Origin: Mactra quadrangularis
Taxonomy: Eukaryota > Mollusca > Bivalvia > Venerida > Mactridae
Direction: 5' to 3'
Assembly: GCA_025267735.1 (NCBI GenBank)
Contig: CM046309.1
Span: forward strand, 32,897,202 to 32,961,201
Length of the DNA: 64,000 nucleotides
Below the pieces are notes generated by a model. The model was not told the origin of the DNA, made no database searches, and saw only the letters and a list, made by a program, of their open reading frames with translations. Within the stretch, counting starts at the first letter, position 1, and every line of letters starts with the position of its first letter. Made by a program: the position numbers and the translations under genes. Positions 53,061 through 64,000 of this stretch are shown piece after piece.

Positions 53061-53125
53061 GGTGGGGTGGGGTGGGGTGGGGTAGGGCAGGGTAGGGTGG
53101 GGTAGGCAGGGCAGGGCAGGTCGAG

Positions 53126-54308
53126 GCTGGGCAGAGCAGAGCAAAGTAGAGAATAGTGGGATTGCATTGGATTGGATTAGGTAGAATGGATTAGGTAGAA
53201 TAAGATGTGATGTGAGGTAACCACTAAGCTTACCGACAGGGACAAAACATTAAGAAAGTTGGTACATTATATTCAAAATGTTTTTATGGCATAAAAATGG
53301 TGCAAACAGAATTCTTAAGATAATGGTATGAAATTTACATTAAAGTGATCACATGACAGTTAAATCATCAAAATCGAAGAAAGCTGTCTGCCTGATTTTT
53401 CCTAAATTTTCGTGGACAATCTCTCAAAAACCTTTCAGTTCTTTATCATCATCTATAGGCTTTATTTAAGACCTTACATGAATCACTTTCATAAATAGTT
53501 AAGAGGACTTCAGCATCGCCTTCATTTTATCTTAACAAAATTTCTAATTTAACAAAACGAGGAATGATAACACAATATTAAAATAAGAGTGGCCTTATAA
53601 AGCAGCCAGTTTTTATTGCGATGGGTTTATCCCATTCATTCTTAAGTGAATCACGTTTAAAATAGATATACATGTTTTAAATAAATTAAACATGATACCG
53701 TTGCTCTAAAGTTTATATACGCTTCATAAAGATGTGCCCATAACACTTCAATGTCCTTGGCTTTACGAAAAATGGAATAAGTTTACAAAAATTAACACAA
53801 TAGCCTAATTATTTTGTGATGCCATTACATGTACATGTATTTCATTTCCAATGGCATGTCTTAAACGAAACTCGGTCATGTAGATCCCTTAGGGAATTGT
53901 ATTTCAGAAAAAAAGGCGTTTATCTGAACGTCTGAGTTCCAGTCATTCTGTTACCGACTGAACAAAACAAAATGGACGAAACATGAAGGGAAGCAAATGA
54001 CTTAGATAGTTCTTAGAGCATTGTTGGTGTTTTTTTCAACCTTCCTGTATTTCGGACAACTGTATTTGTTTCAAAACGACCGTTAATCCACTCAAGAGCC
54101 TGTAGCATGTTGTTTTTCATCTTTTAAACCATTTGCATGCACATATAGTGACCAAATGTTATGACCAAACCATGCTAAAAAAGTATGTTTAATACCCATT
54201 GGTGGATTTTTAGACGGGGGAATTAAGCGCATCAAAATTTACATAATGTTGCAAACATGCCCTCTAAATCAAACCGTAGCCGGCCTTTAGCCCTGATGAG
54301 AAATAGAG
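53126..54308. other. No gene recognised
   Basis: A short GGATTAGGTAGAAT duplication at 53170-53205, then AT-rich sequence. Confidence 0.5.
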
Positions 54309-54319
54309 AGGGCAACAAT

Positions 54320-54630
54320 GTTTGTTTGTTTGTTGGGTTTAACGCCGTAGAAAGGCATTGTATAGGTCATATAACGGTGGTCAGTCAACTTACTCAATCC
54401 CCCTGGAAAGGCTAAATCTCTGGATTTAGCTGTTAGCCAACTACTAAGCGCATACTTTCGTCAGTGACTGACAACTGCCCTGCATAATTAAAAATCATTG
54501 GTAGGAGGGAGAATGACCGTAGAAATAATTTCATGACCAAGCTCCACGAAAGTATGCCCCACCCGGAAATCGAACCCACGACCCCTCGATCAGTAGACTT
54601 GCGTGCTTACAACTGAACTAGCCGGGCGGC
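54320..54630 (-). mobile_element. Full-length tRNA-derived SINE, family B, with TSD
   Basis: On the minus strand: head CCGCCCGGCTAGTTCAGTTG, B box GTGGGTTCGATTTCC, body ATACTTTCGTGGAGCTTGGT and CTACGGTCATTCTCCCTCCT, end CTACGGCGTTAAAC and a short (AAAC)n tail. AGGGCAACA flanks both sides (54309-54317 and 54633-54641). Confidence 0.93.
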
Positions 54631-55299
54631 TAAGGGCAACACTGACCGGAAACTGAAGATGTTTCTTTCAACGAAGTATGAAGTTAAGCTCTGACCGGGG
54701 TCTGCACATAATGCATCCTTAGGTGCGGATAAAACCCTATTAAGAAATAAGCATTTATTACAACAAGCTCTTAATCAATTCATCTAGATCTTTTAAAAAA
54801 CATCTGAATGATTTCTATTTTCTACCGACAAAATCCCCACGATATTCCTCCTTAATCTAGGTCAAACAATTTCAATATTTTGTAGACACGCATTTTAGCC
54901 GCATACAAATTAAAACGATATCAAAATATCTTTTGAACTACATTTCAAATTACATGTACTATATTATTAAAATAGACGTTCAAATACCGACGTTTTGCCA
55001 AAATCAACTTTGACAAGCTTTAATTAGATTGAATTTATATTGATCTTTTCAATAGAACCGTTATATTTTGAGTATTTTATTTATAAATGAAAGGGGGTTT
55101 TATCGTATAAACATTGATTGAATGACAAGATGTCAACAGCTCATAGGTAAACTGAACCAGGAAGTAGAGAAGACAGGTGAGTAAATGATTGAGTTAACTT
55201 TCTCACGTTAAATCAAAATAATGTAAAAAGAAATATTGTAGTTTTCATATTTTACTATGAAAGTTGTTTATATTTCGTGGAAATACACTGTAAAACATG
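54631..55299. other. AT-rich spacer
   Basis: No gene. GGGTCTGCACATAATGCATC at 54698-54717 is an inverted match to 8720-8741. Confidence 0.45.
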
Positions 55300-56130
55300 A
55301 CAGTGTAATTAATGTTATAGTTAAGTTTCATTACAAGGTCCTTCTAAGTCGATGGTCTTATAAGCGAAACGACCTTATTGGTCAGAATTTATTAGCAGAA
55401 ACCGCTGAGTACCTTGGAGTAACTATCTCTAAAGACCTTAACTAGACACAGCATATTAATAACATCACATCCAAAGCCAAGAATTCCCTAAGATTCATCC
55501 AGAGAAACCCATAACAGGCAACTGAAAACACCAGCCTATGTTACTTATGTCCGGCCCCAATTAGAATATTGTTCCACCATATGGCACCCTTGGCAGAAAC
55601 ACCTTAATCATAAAATTGAAAGTGTTCAGCGAGCTGCGGCTAGATATGTTTGTAATAATTATAATTTCCATAGTAGTGTAACCAAAATGCTTAATGAACT
55701 TTGGTGGCCCTCCCTAGAAAGCCGCAGACTCCAGTCCTCTCTTGTAATGTTCTACAAAATCCGATACAAACTTATGTAAATGTTGACCATAACCATCTTA
55801 CCCCAACTAGAAATCTGAACTTCCTGATTCCTCAGTCCCGTACGCAGTATCACCTTAACCCCACTTCCCTAGAACTCTCAGGTATTGGAATAACTTTCCA
55901 TACCAGGTCAAATCCAGTCCCAGCCTAGATGCCTTCAAGGATAGACTGGTGACAGTCATCTTCTAGTCCCCACCCCCAGTATGTTTTTAATCTTGCACTC
56001 TGTCTTATCTTTTATCTTGTTATTTTTTTAATACTTTTAACACAGTTTTCCTGATAAGCGCCTCCCAGTCATAGTCAGAATTGATTGTTCGGGAGTAACA
56101 TGTAGATGTAGATAAATATAGATGGTGGGT
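55300..56130 (+). pseudogene. LINE ORF2 C-terminal remnant
   Basis: In broken frames: EYLGVTISKDLN, then THIWHP-like LEYCSTIWHPWQKHLNHKIE, then VQRAAARYVCNNYNFHSSV, LWWPSLESRRLQSSLVMFYK and RTQYHLNPTSLE. This is the region after the RT of L2/CR1-type LINEs. Stops and frameshifts occur (55443, 55513, about 55777). The 3' end is GTAGATGTAGATAAATATAG, a short repeat tail. Confidence 0.85.
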
Positions 56131-57092
56131 ACTGGTCTCTTCATAAATTAAGCATATAAACCTTAAATATTGCCAAAACTTCTATGACATTGCTATAAAC
56201 AAGGTGGTAATTTTTAGATTTCATCACTAGCTAATTTTTGCGACAGAAATATCGAGGCTTGACGGCAAACTGTCGTAACTTATATTTTCAAAAAATTTCA
56301 GGAGAAGCAAAAAACTGTTCAACATTTTTCTTTCATGTTATCGATTTTTTATATGTAGGAAAACAATAACATGTCTTATGTAATAACACTGTGCTAAAAA
56401 ACTATTTGTTGTGTATTTACAAGCTTTTATTGACTTACAACAGTTTCCACTGAAATTGGGAGTTATTCCGAGCATGGACTAAGTAAATTTATGATATTTA
56501 TAAATGGAATATTTTGATGAAATTTGGTAGGAAAATGTATTTGGCATTTCTGAATCATTTTTGAAACAAATGTTAGTTACGACAGTTTTCCATCAAGCCC
56601 TCGATATATTCAGAATTTAGAAATATTTCTGATAATAGTTCTGATCTGTTTATGGATCTCAGATTACTTATGACGTGAACAGTGTGCATGAACAAATTGT
56701 CCCTTTCTTCTACAAAATACAACATATTGTAACACAGCCTTATTGACATTTCCTTTGGAATTCAATATTTCTGTACACTCAAGAATTCTATATTTGTAAA
56801 GATTTCCCATTTATTATTTACGACATCTTTTTAAAATCTGTGGTACTTTTAAAATGCTCCAATATTTTTACATGGGAAAATATGATAACGGTATCAGGTT
56901 AACAAAGTAGGTTTATTCACTCTGTAAAGGGGGGTTGTCCAATGATTATTACAGGTTAGGGAGATTTCCGTATCGGTACGATTAGTCGTTCTTATTTAAT
57001 TTGTTATTTTTGCTTTGTTCCGTGTAAATATACACCAGGCATCATATTATGTTTGTTGGCAATAAATTGTAAATTTCATGCCAATTCAAATA
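56131..57092. other. No gene recognised
   Basis: AT-rich; no frames over 60 codons with domains. Confidence 0.5.
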
Positions 57093-57226
57093 ATTGCTAT
57101 GCTATTCTATACTATGCTATGCGCATGCAGTGCTGTGCTGTGCTTTGCCTTGCTTTGCTATGCTGTGCTGTGCTGTGCTGTGTAGTGCTTCGCTTTGTTG
57201 TGCCGTGTTATGCTTTGCTTTGCTTA
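57093..57226. repeat. TGCTN pentanucleotide repeat
   Basis: Units TGCTA, TGCTG and TGCTT alternate with variants for about 130 bp. Confidence 0.92.
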
Positions 57227-57786
57227 TAGTGTTACAAAAAAGGTCGTATTCTAGGTCATGCGTGTTTTTGTACTTTAAACAATGGACTTGCCTACTAAAT
57301 AGGTAAATATGCTAATGCATGAACAGCATTTTACTGATTTTAACAGACCGTTTCTATATGTAACATTTATTCAAAATAGTGTGTATGCACATAGTAAATC
57401 TTACAAAATTATATGTTAATAAAATACGTGAAAACTAATTAAACTATGAAATTGTAAAAATAATTCACGCCTAAATATTGGTGTGTAATGAAACTGTTTA
57501 TGCTTATATACGCAATGTTCACGTGGACGACCTGTAGTCACATGTTGGTAAAATGGTGACATAAAAAGTCATTCAGAGATTGTTTGTACTTAACGGATAG
57601 TACGGAATTATCCGAGGATTTACGAATGCATGTCTTCAAGACAAAATAAGATAATGTTGATTTTAGACAAAAACATGTATAGTTCGTACAAAATAACAAA
57701 ACGTGTTTGTGTAAACATTAAAATGAATCGATCCCTTCCAGAGATAGGCAGTATTGAAAATAATAGTTTTATTGTTCATTTAAACA

Positions 57787-58180
57787 AAATTTGTGGGGTG
57801 GATAAACCACCACCCCTTTGTCAATCATGCTTGTAATGGTAGACCGCTTTACCATTACACCAGCAAGACATTCATAAAACATATTAAAATTATATTTATT
57901 GTCATCCTGAACATCCCCTGTCATGGATGATAGTGCGTACAAACAACAAAACGTGTTTGGGTAAATATTAAAAATGAGACAATCAATTTCAGGGGTATGC
58001 AGTTATAAAAATAAAATACGAGTAATTCATTTTAACACTATTGGAATGATGGATACCACCATTTGTTGGTTAATCATGCTTGTAATGGTAAAAATCTTTT
58101 CCATTACACTAACAACTAAGACACTCGTAAAACATACCACATGTTTATGTTATTGTCATCCTGAGCGTCCCTCGTCGTGG
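57787..58180. repeat. Two tandem copies of a dispersed repeat
   Basis: 57787-57930 and 58047-58180 share (A)ACCACC...TTGTCAATCATGCTTGTAATGG, CCATTACACnAnCAA, ACACTCGTAAAACATA-like and TTATTGTCATCCTGA. On the minus strand CTGGTGTAATGGTAAAGCGG resembles a tRNA A box, so a SINE origin is possible. A third copy, inverted, is at 41650-41800. Confidence 0.75.
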
Positions 58181-58568
58181 ATAAGTTTATTGTATTGTTA
58201 TTATAAACATTGTCTTGTTTTTTTGTTCGCACTATAGTTCATTGTATTGTTAATATAAACCGTGTTTTGTTTTTTGTACGAGATATACATGTTCAATGTG
58301 TTGTATAATATAGATAATCAATCATTACATAAGACAATTAATACATGCTATGTCGTCTTTTATTATTTCCAGTGGTTAGTAAATGTTTTACAGACTGATG
58401 GGAAGAGTTCCTTGACTTTCTCAGAGATATTTCAGAGAAAACTACGAGTGTGTTATGTCTTCATGGGTTAAAGCCTAGTTACCCATCATAGCTTTTTATG
58501 GTAAGAAGAAGGCGGTTTATTATAGATAATGGATGTTAACTACCAGTGTATCATACGTACGATGAGAA

Positions 58569-58883
58569 GCCGCCCAGTAAGCTCAGTTGGTAGGACAAAA
58601 GCCCACTGACCAAGCGTTATAGGTTCGATTCTCGGTTGAGGAATACTTTCGTGGAGCTTGGTCATGAAACAATTTATACGGCAATTTTCTATCCTACCAC
58701 TGATTCTTAATCATGTGGGACAGTTGTCAGTCACTGACGGAAGTGTGCTTCCAGTAACTGGTTAACATCTAGACATCAATCCAGACATAGGAATTTCAGG
58801 AACAGTGAGAAAGTTGACTGACCGCCGTTATAATGATAATCTATAAAATGTGTTGCATAGGAGTTAAATCCTACCGAATAAAA
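58569..58883 (+). mobile_element. Full-length tRNA-derived SINE, family B
   Basis: Head GCCGCCCAGTAAGCTCAGTT, B box ATAGGTTCGATTCTC, body ATACTTTCGTGGAGCTTGGT, GGGACAGTTGTCAGTCACTG, GACTGACCGCCGT, end near GGAGTTAAATCCT. Same order as 54320-54630 on the other strand. Confidence 0.9.
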
Positions 58884-60770
58884 CACGTAAGATGTGCATA
58901 TTATATGAACTATTGCCCTCATATGACTTGGTTGTTGAAGAGAAACAGAAACAACTAAAATATCAAGTCTCTCACTAGGGCTTTGGCCTTTCGTGAAATG
59001 CTCATAATTCCATGTAGCCTAATTATAATGTAACAATATACCGTGTTAGCTAAATAAAATGCTACCGCAACTTAATCTTTTCCAAATATGTTTTTGTTAT
59101 ATATAAACTTTGAAATACCAAAAAATGTTTGCGTAATCAAAAACTTTTGTCAAAAGATCCATTTTTCAAAACAAATAAGTACATGTATATATCTACTTAG
59201 TGCAAGAGTAAAGTAAACGAGATAAACAAATGGACCGTTAAGGGTTATATTGGTTCTCCTTACAATCGTGACAGTCGGAGTTAGGACAATTTTGTCTTAA
59301 GCTCGCCTTACACTACAGCATCATCCTCCGTATCAAAATCACCAATCTTACCATCGTTATCCATTGTCTTATTTTGAAAAGAAAATATATCTTAACAATG
59401 ACTTAAACAAATTTTTGTCTCCTACCGTCTCATATCACATAAACGGGTACATTGACCTACAGATACAGAACTAAGTGTCACGTATTGGGGCGTGTATCCC
59501 TTTACAAACAGGGTGAAAACAAACAATTTATCACAAAAACCCAGTGGGAGAAATAAAGTCAACTTTGGTATTTATCTAACCCATGGATGTTAAAGCATTT
59601 CAATGTTGTCGCATTCCGTATCTGTTAAACCATTCGCTTGCAATAAGAAACGTATGGGGAATTTGGTAAAAGTTCACCCCTACATCGACCAATTTGTATA
59701 AACAAATAACGACATGTTTATTTTTACTCATGATTAAATTACATGGTTTTAACCAATCTGTGGTAACAAATACGGATGCAATACAGGTACGGGTACAATT
59801 TATTCTGTAATTATCCTCCTGTTTAAGTTCAATACGTGAGCAGTTCAGTGGAACGCCTTTATTTATCAACAGAATAATACTTTAACTGAAGCATGACACT
59901 TCGTCAGTCTCACATAATCCTATACACGTACTCAAAGTATATATTTCATTATATGATAATTTAAAACCCTGTTTTAAGGACAGTGTCTACGAGTTTATAT
60001 GTTTTTATTTTCAACATTTACACACTCCGACCTTCTTAAACGCCCTCGTTTTCCGGACCATTGGACTAACCACTGGCACTGGAGTCCTAATATTTGATAA
60101 ACTATCCATATTTTACGATTAAAAATAACATTAGTGAAAAAAACATAGAATAAAACGGTTACTGTTTAACTATCGCTTTAGGGTAGTGCCACAGCTTATT
60201 ATGATATACATTATAATAAACTGTGGCACGACTCAAACGCGATATTTAAAAAAGGACCGTTTTTATTGTGTTTTCTTTTCAACAATGTTATTTCTAATCA
60301 TTAGTTTAAATCTTTTATTGATAATGGTGCTAATGTTATTGTTGGTTTTTTTTTGGTTTTTTTTTTTTAACAGGACATATTCTTTATTATATTAAGCACA
60401 GGTTACATTATATAAAGTAACAACATGTGTGATAATTGGTAATGGTTAACAGAATACAATATTGATATAGATTTACAGAGTTACGGGGAATTACAATGTA
60501 TAGAGTATAGAGTAGGTATATACATTGTAAATATAAATATGACTATTATGTATAATGAAAGTCAATTCATTTTTAAGTTCAAAAACAATAGGATAAACAA
60601 TGTAATAAATGAATGGAAACTTAGTTTTAACTTTTAAATTTATGAAAATATTGGATGTGTAATTACGTATTGTACAAATTTGCTAAGGTTTATAAGCGTG
60701 GCTTCTTCTTTAACATTCATTAGCGCTTTAAAGTTTCTCAAACTAAGATAGTTATAAAAATTGGGAGGAA
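58884..60770. other. No gene recognised
   Basis: AT-rich. On the minus strand at about 59322-59375 a short frame reads MDNDGKIGDFDTEDDAVV, reminiscent of half an EF-hand loop, but no supporting exon is seen. Confidence 0.4.
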
Positions 60771-60778
60771 TTAATTTG

Positions 60779-60933
60779 TTGATGATGATAACAATGCTGA
60801 TGATGATTATGATGATGATTATGATAAAAGTAGTAACACTGACATATTTATTTGTCAAGTCTACATAACACTGATGATTGATTGGTATGATTGTGTTTAT
60901 ATTAACATTAATTATGACGATGATGATGATGAC
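60779..60933. repeat. GAT microsatellite with a unique core, copy 1
   Basis: GATGATTATGATGAT, then the core AAAGTAGTAACACTGACATA, TTTGTCAAGTCTACATAACA, CTGATGATTGATTGGTATGA, then GACGATGATGATGATGAC. The core recurs at 63763-63830. Confidence 0.85.
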
Positions 60934-63500
60934 TTTAGTGCCAGTGCATTGGACCCTCATGCTGGTAATTATGTTGATGTAGGCTGGAGAGCACAACAAA
61001 TGACCATATCATCTAAGACGACTGGAGTGAAGTGCATTAGACACCTTCTGTATCTCTAACTTGGCACAGAGTATTCAGTGGGAGTCTCGTCAATTTGCTT
61101 GGTTCCCATAGATTACAATAATTATCATAATTGTCATCTGATTTCTGGTCATGGCTTTAAATAATGACAGTTATATCATCATTTGCTTTTGTATGGAACA
61201 CCGCGACTGCCTCATTATTGTGGCTTCTTTTGGACGTCTAATAAAACATTTTTGTATCGCAGACGCACTTAATATATCTTAAATACCACTCATTGATCAC
61301 ATTTCTAAGCTTTTGATAACATAGTAGTGTTATAATGTTACATAAGAGTCGATATATTCAATCATGACCATTTCCCCTATATATCCTGTCTACAAATATT
61401 GACCAGTTTCAATTTATATGAACCTGTCTGTAAACTAGTGTCACCATATGATGGAATGACTTAACAAGTTCAAATGTTCAATCAATGACGCTATAACTTG
61501 CAGTCTAACAGCTTGTCTGTGAGTGTTTCAAATATATTCAGATTTTATTTCTAAATCCACAACTTCGAATACATGAACAAAAAATTAAAACACAAAAATT
61601 GTGATAAGATATACGTCTACGTTTATGGAGTACATGTATATATCTTTACTTTACGTTTGTGTCTGTGGTAAATAAATGTTGTTTTTAGAAGTCTTGTATT
61701 CTTTATATATGCCCATGGCACGAGATATGCAAAGCTGATTACAGTCTCGGTCACAAATAAGACGTCCGCCCGACGGCTCTGACAATCGGACAGCAGCAGC
61801 TGAGTCGACTTTAAAGGACAATTTACAAGCTAACGGCGTCCGTTCGGTACTTTTGGGGGTCAGAAGGAGGTTACTTAACTATGGTTCCTGTTAAAAATCA
61901 TGAGCAGAATATAATTGGTGAATTTAATTCATGTATTACTTTAGATAGTTTGATACCTTATAACAGATATTTAGTTTTTAGTCATTTAAATACGCTGATT
62001 AGATATTGTTACAGTAACATAAGTACTGAACTCTGCAGCAGGCGCTGTTACGACAATGTATTTGTAATCATGAGATAGCCAGCTCCATGTAGGTTAAATA
62101 AGTACAAAACCTATCTTGTTGTTTCCTTGAATAAGAAACTTTATCCTGCTAGTCCAATGCTTGGGGACATGGAAGCGGGCTCAATGCTGAATTGTGTATG
62201 TAAATATTGTAAGAACGTGTTTCACATTCAAGCTAAAGTACATGTAATTAGGCATTACCAAACAATGCACTCCTGGTTGCATTTGTACCACAAGATGTTG
62301 CTTCTTTGAATTCCATACAAATGAAGGAAGTAATAGGCAATACTAAGACTGCCCTAAGAAAAAAAAACCAGAAGAAAAACAATTGTTCATATATATATTC
62401 AGAAAATTTTGATTTCTTGTCCCACTCGCGAAGTCAACAAGTGGTTGTTGAGATTAGCTAACCAGAAAGTCTATAGAACCAAAGTACAAGGGAATCAATA
62501 AAGCAGCGAGTAAATCGAACATATTTCTTGTTCATCATATAGAAACACTGTACGAACATGCAGAGAAATAACGAAAGCGTATAGAAAAAAGGATTTATTC
62601 TATCGCGATTACGTAATGATTTCTATTTTTTATAACGTCAGTATGAAAGTTTGTGTTTTTATAAATGTTGTGTAGCGGAAAATTCTGAGAGTTCTGAGAG
62701 AGAGAAGGGAGGAGGAGAGTAAGAATCATTGTGAGACAAGTCAATACGATATCAGGATCGAATATTCATGAATTTCTCCATTCACAACACACATTATGAA
62801 CAGCCAGTATGTGACAGAAAACATTGAATATTTTGGAATATTTGCCACTTTTACTTTCTGAACGGTGAGTAATAAATTTAGTTTTGTATTTTGTGAAATT
62901 ATACCCAAAGGAAACATTGAGTCTGGGTTTTTTATAAGTGGAAGTTGATACATGCAATTTACATTTTTATCATTATATGAACTAATGATGTAATTTGTTT
63001 GAAATGATTAATGGATGTTTCTCACGCAAGTACCGCCCTAATGCTATAGAATACTTGAAACTATACAGAGAGACATATTGCGTGGAAATGATTATGATGA
63101 TAATAAGTATATTGTTCTCCAAGATTGTGTATTGGAAATGCATTTTCTTCTTATCTGTGCAATGAAGATTACATATACACATGTACACTCGTACGTGTAA
63201 ATTTTTCCTTTCAATTTTACTTTCTCCCTGATTTCGAAAACTATAATGGCTAGTGCCTGACACACAGTTCTAGATAATGGTTGCTTGAAATGTCGAGCTT
63301 GTACGATTCGTATTCTTGATAAACATACATATTAAGAAATGTCGTCTGCTAGGTTTAAGCAAAATCTCACACATATTGAATATGCTTAATTTAATGGTGC
63401 TTCACGTCGCTTTGTATGATGAAGATTGACCCTAGACACATTGTATATTACGACCGTGCCTTACAATATAGACATTAGACAGTACATGTATATCAGTGTT
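60934..63500. other. No gene recognised
   Basis: Frames up to 93 aa without domains. A GAGAGAGAAGGGAGGAGGAG purine tract lies at 62693-62718. Confidence 0.45.
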
Positions 63501-64000
63501 AATGACGATGATAAATATAAAATGATGATGGTAATAGTTATGACGATGACGCCGACGTTGATGATGATGGTGATGCTATGGTGATTATGATAATGATGAC
63601 GGTGACGATGATGATGACGATGATGATGTAGTTGTTGTTGTTGATGATGATGATGATGATGATGACGGTGATGAGGATGGTGATGATAATGGTGTTAATG
63701 TTATTGTTGTTGTTGTTAATGATGATAATGATGATGATGATTATGATGATGATTATGAGAAAAGTAGTGACACTGAAAAATTTGTCAAGTCTACATAACA
63801 CTGATGATTGATTAGTATGATTGTAATCAAATTAACAAATAACAACATCGACGACGACGACGATGATGATGATGATGATGACTATTGTGATGATGATGAT
63901 GAAAATGATGATGATGATGAAAAATGATAAGGATAATGATGATGATGAAAAATGATGATGATGATGATGATAATATTGATGATGATGATGATGGTGGTGG
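63501..64000. repeat. GAT-rich microsatellite with the same unique core, copy 2
   Basis: GAT/GAC/GTT units fill both sides of the core AAAGTAGTGACACTGAAAAA, TTTGTCAAGTCTACATAACA, CTGATGATTGATTAGTATGA (63763-63825). It runs to the window edge. Open frames here are compositional. Confidence 0.92.

Noticed and set aside
52731..53167. Two overlapping 137-142-aa minus-strand frames rich in PTLPYP
   Set aside because: They are translations of the TAGGG array and open in more than one frame; no other coding sign.
59322..59375. Minus-strand MDNDGKIGDFDTEDD, resembling half an EF-hand loop
   Set aside because: The first ligand position is not Asp, the frame is 18 codons long and no neighbouring EF-hand exon is seen.

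Overview
The window looks like AT-rich metazoan DNA, most likely from a bivalve mollusc. The reasons are spliced genes with GT-AG introns, tRNA-derived SINEs, abundant foldback elements, truncated LINEs, a Gypsy retrotransposon and long microsatellites, together with an invertebrate-style MAM/EGF receptor. The organism call is inference; no taxon marker was searched.

Layout. 1-3861 is a satellite of about 190-bp monomers with higher-order structure, cut by the left window edge. 3996-9600 holds a truncated LINE and a palindromic MITE with a clear 9-bp target duplication. 11961-34269 (+) is the first real gene: nine exons reconstructed by splice sites and phase, encoding MAM-MAM-EGF-Ser/Thr stalk-transmembrane-tyrosine-rich tail. 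Its 5' exon(s) with signal peptide were not found. Its introns are packed with transposons: a three-level nest at 18.0-20.8 kb, and an intact Gypsy element (25469-30532, 1315-aa Gag-Pol) inserted into an older hAT-like element. That older element sits in one copy of a tandem duplication that also copied part of the EGF/stalk exon.

35.1-43.3 kb is repeat-rich: a LINE pseudogene with a long ATT tail, SINEs and foldbacks. 47388-43623 (-) is the second real gene: six exons in perfect phase, encoding a 341-aa ETS-domain transcription factor with an AT-hook-like motif and a C-terminal ETS domain. From 47.4 kb to the end I see no convincing gene, only SINEs, a cluster of an ATGTCGCA-type motif, a 229-bp perfect GGGTA array, a LINE pseudogene, pentanucleotide repeats and GAT-rich microsatellites built around a shared unique core.

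The two genes are convergent (receptor on +, ETS factor on -), with about 9.4 kb of repeats between their stop codons. Nothing in the sequence links them functionally. The receptor tail, with six Y-x-x-hydrophobic motifs and an ITAM-like pair, suggests a phosphotyrosine-signalling cell-surface receptor. I found no CRISPR, rRNA, canonical tRNA or prokaryotic operon.
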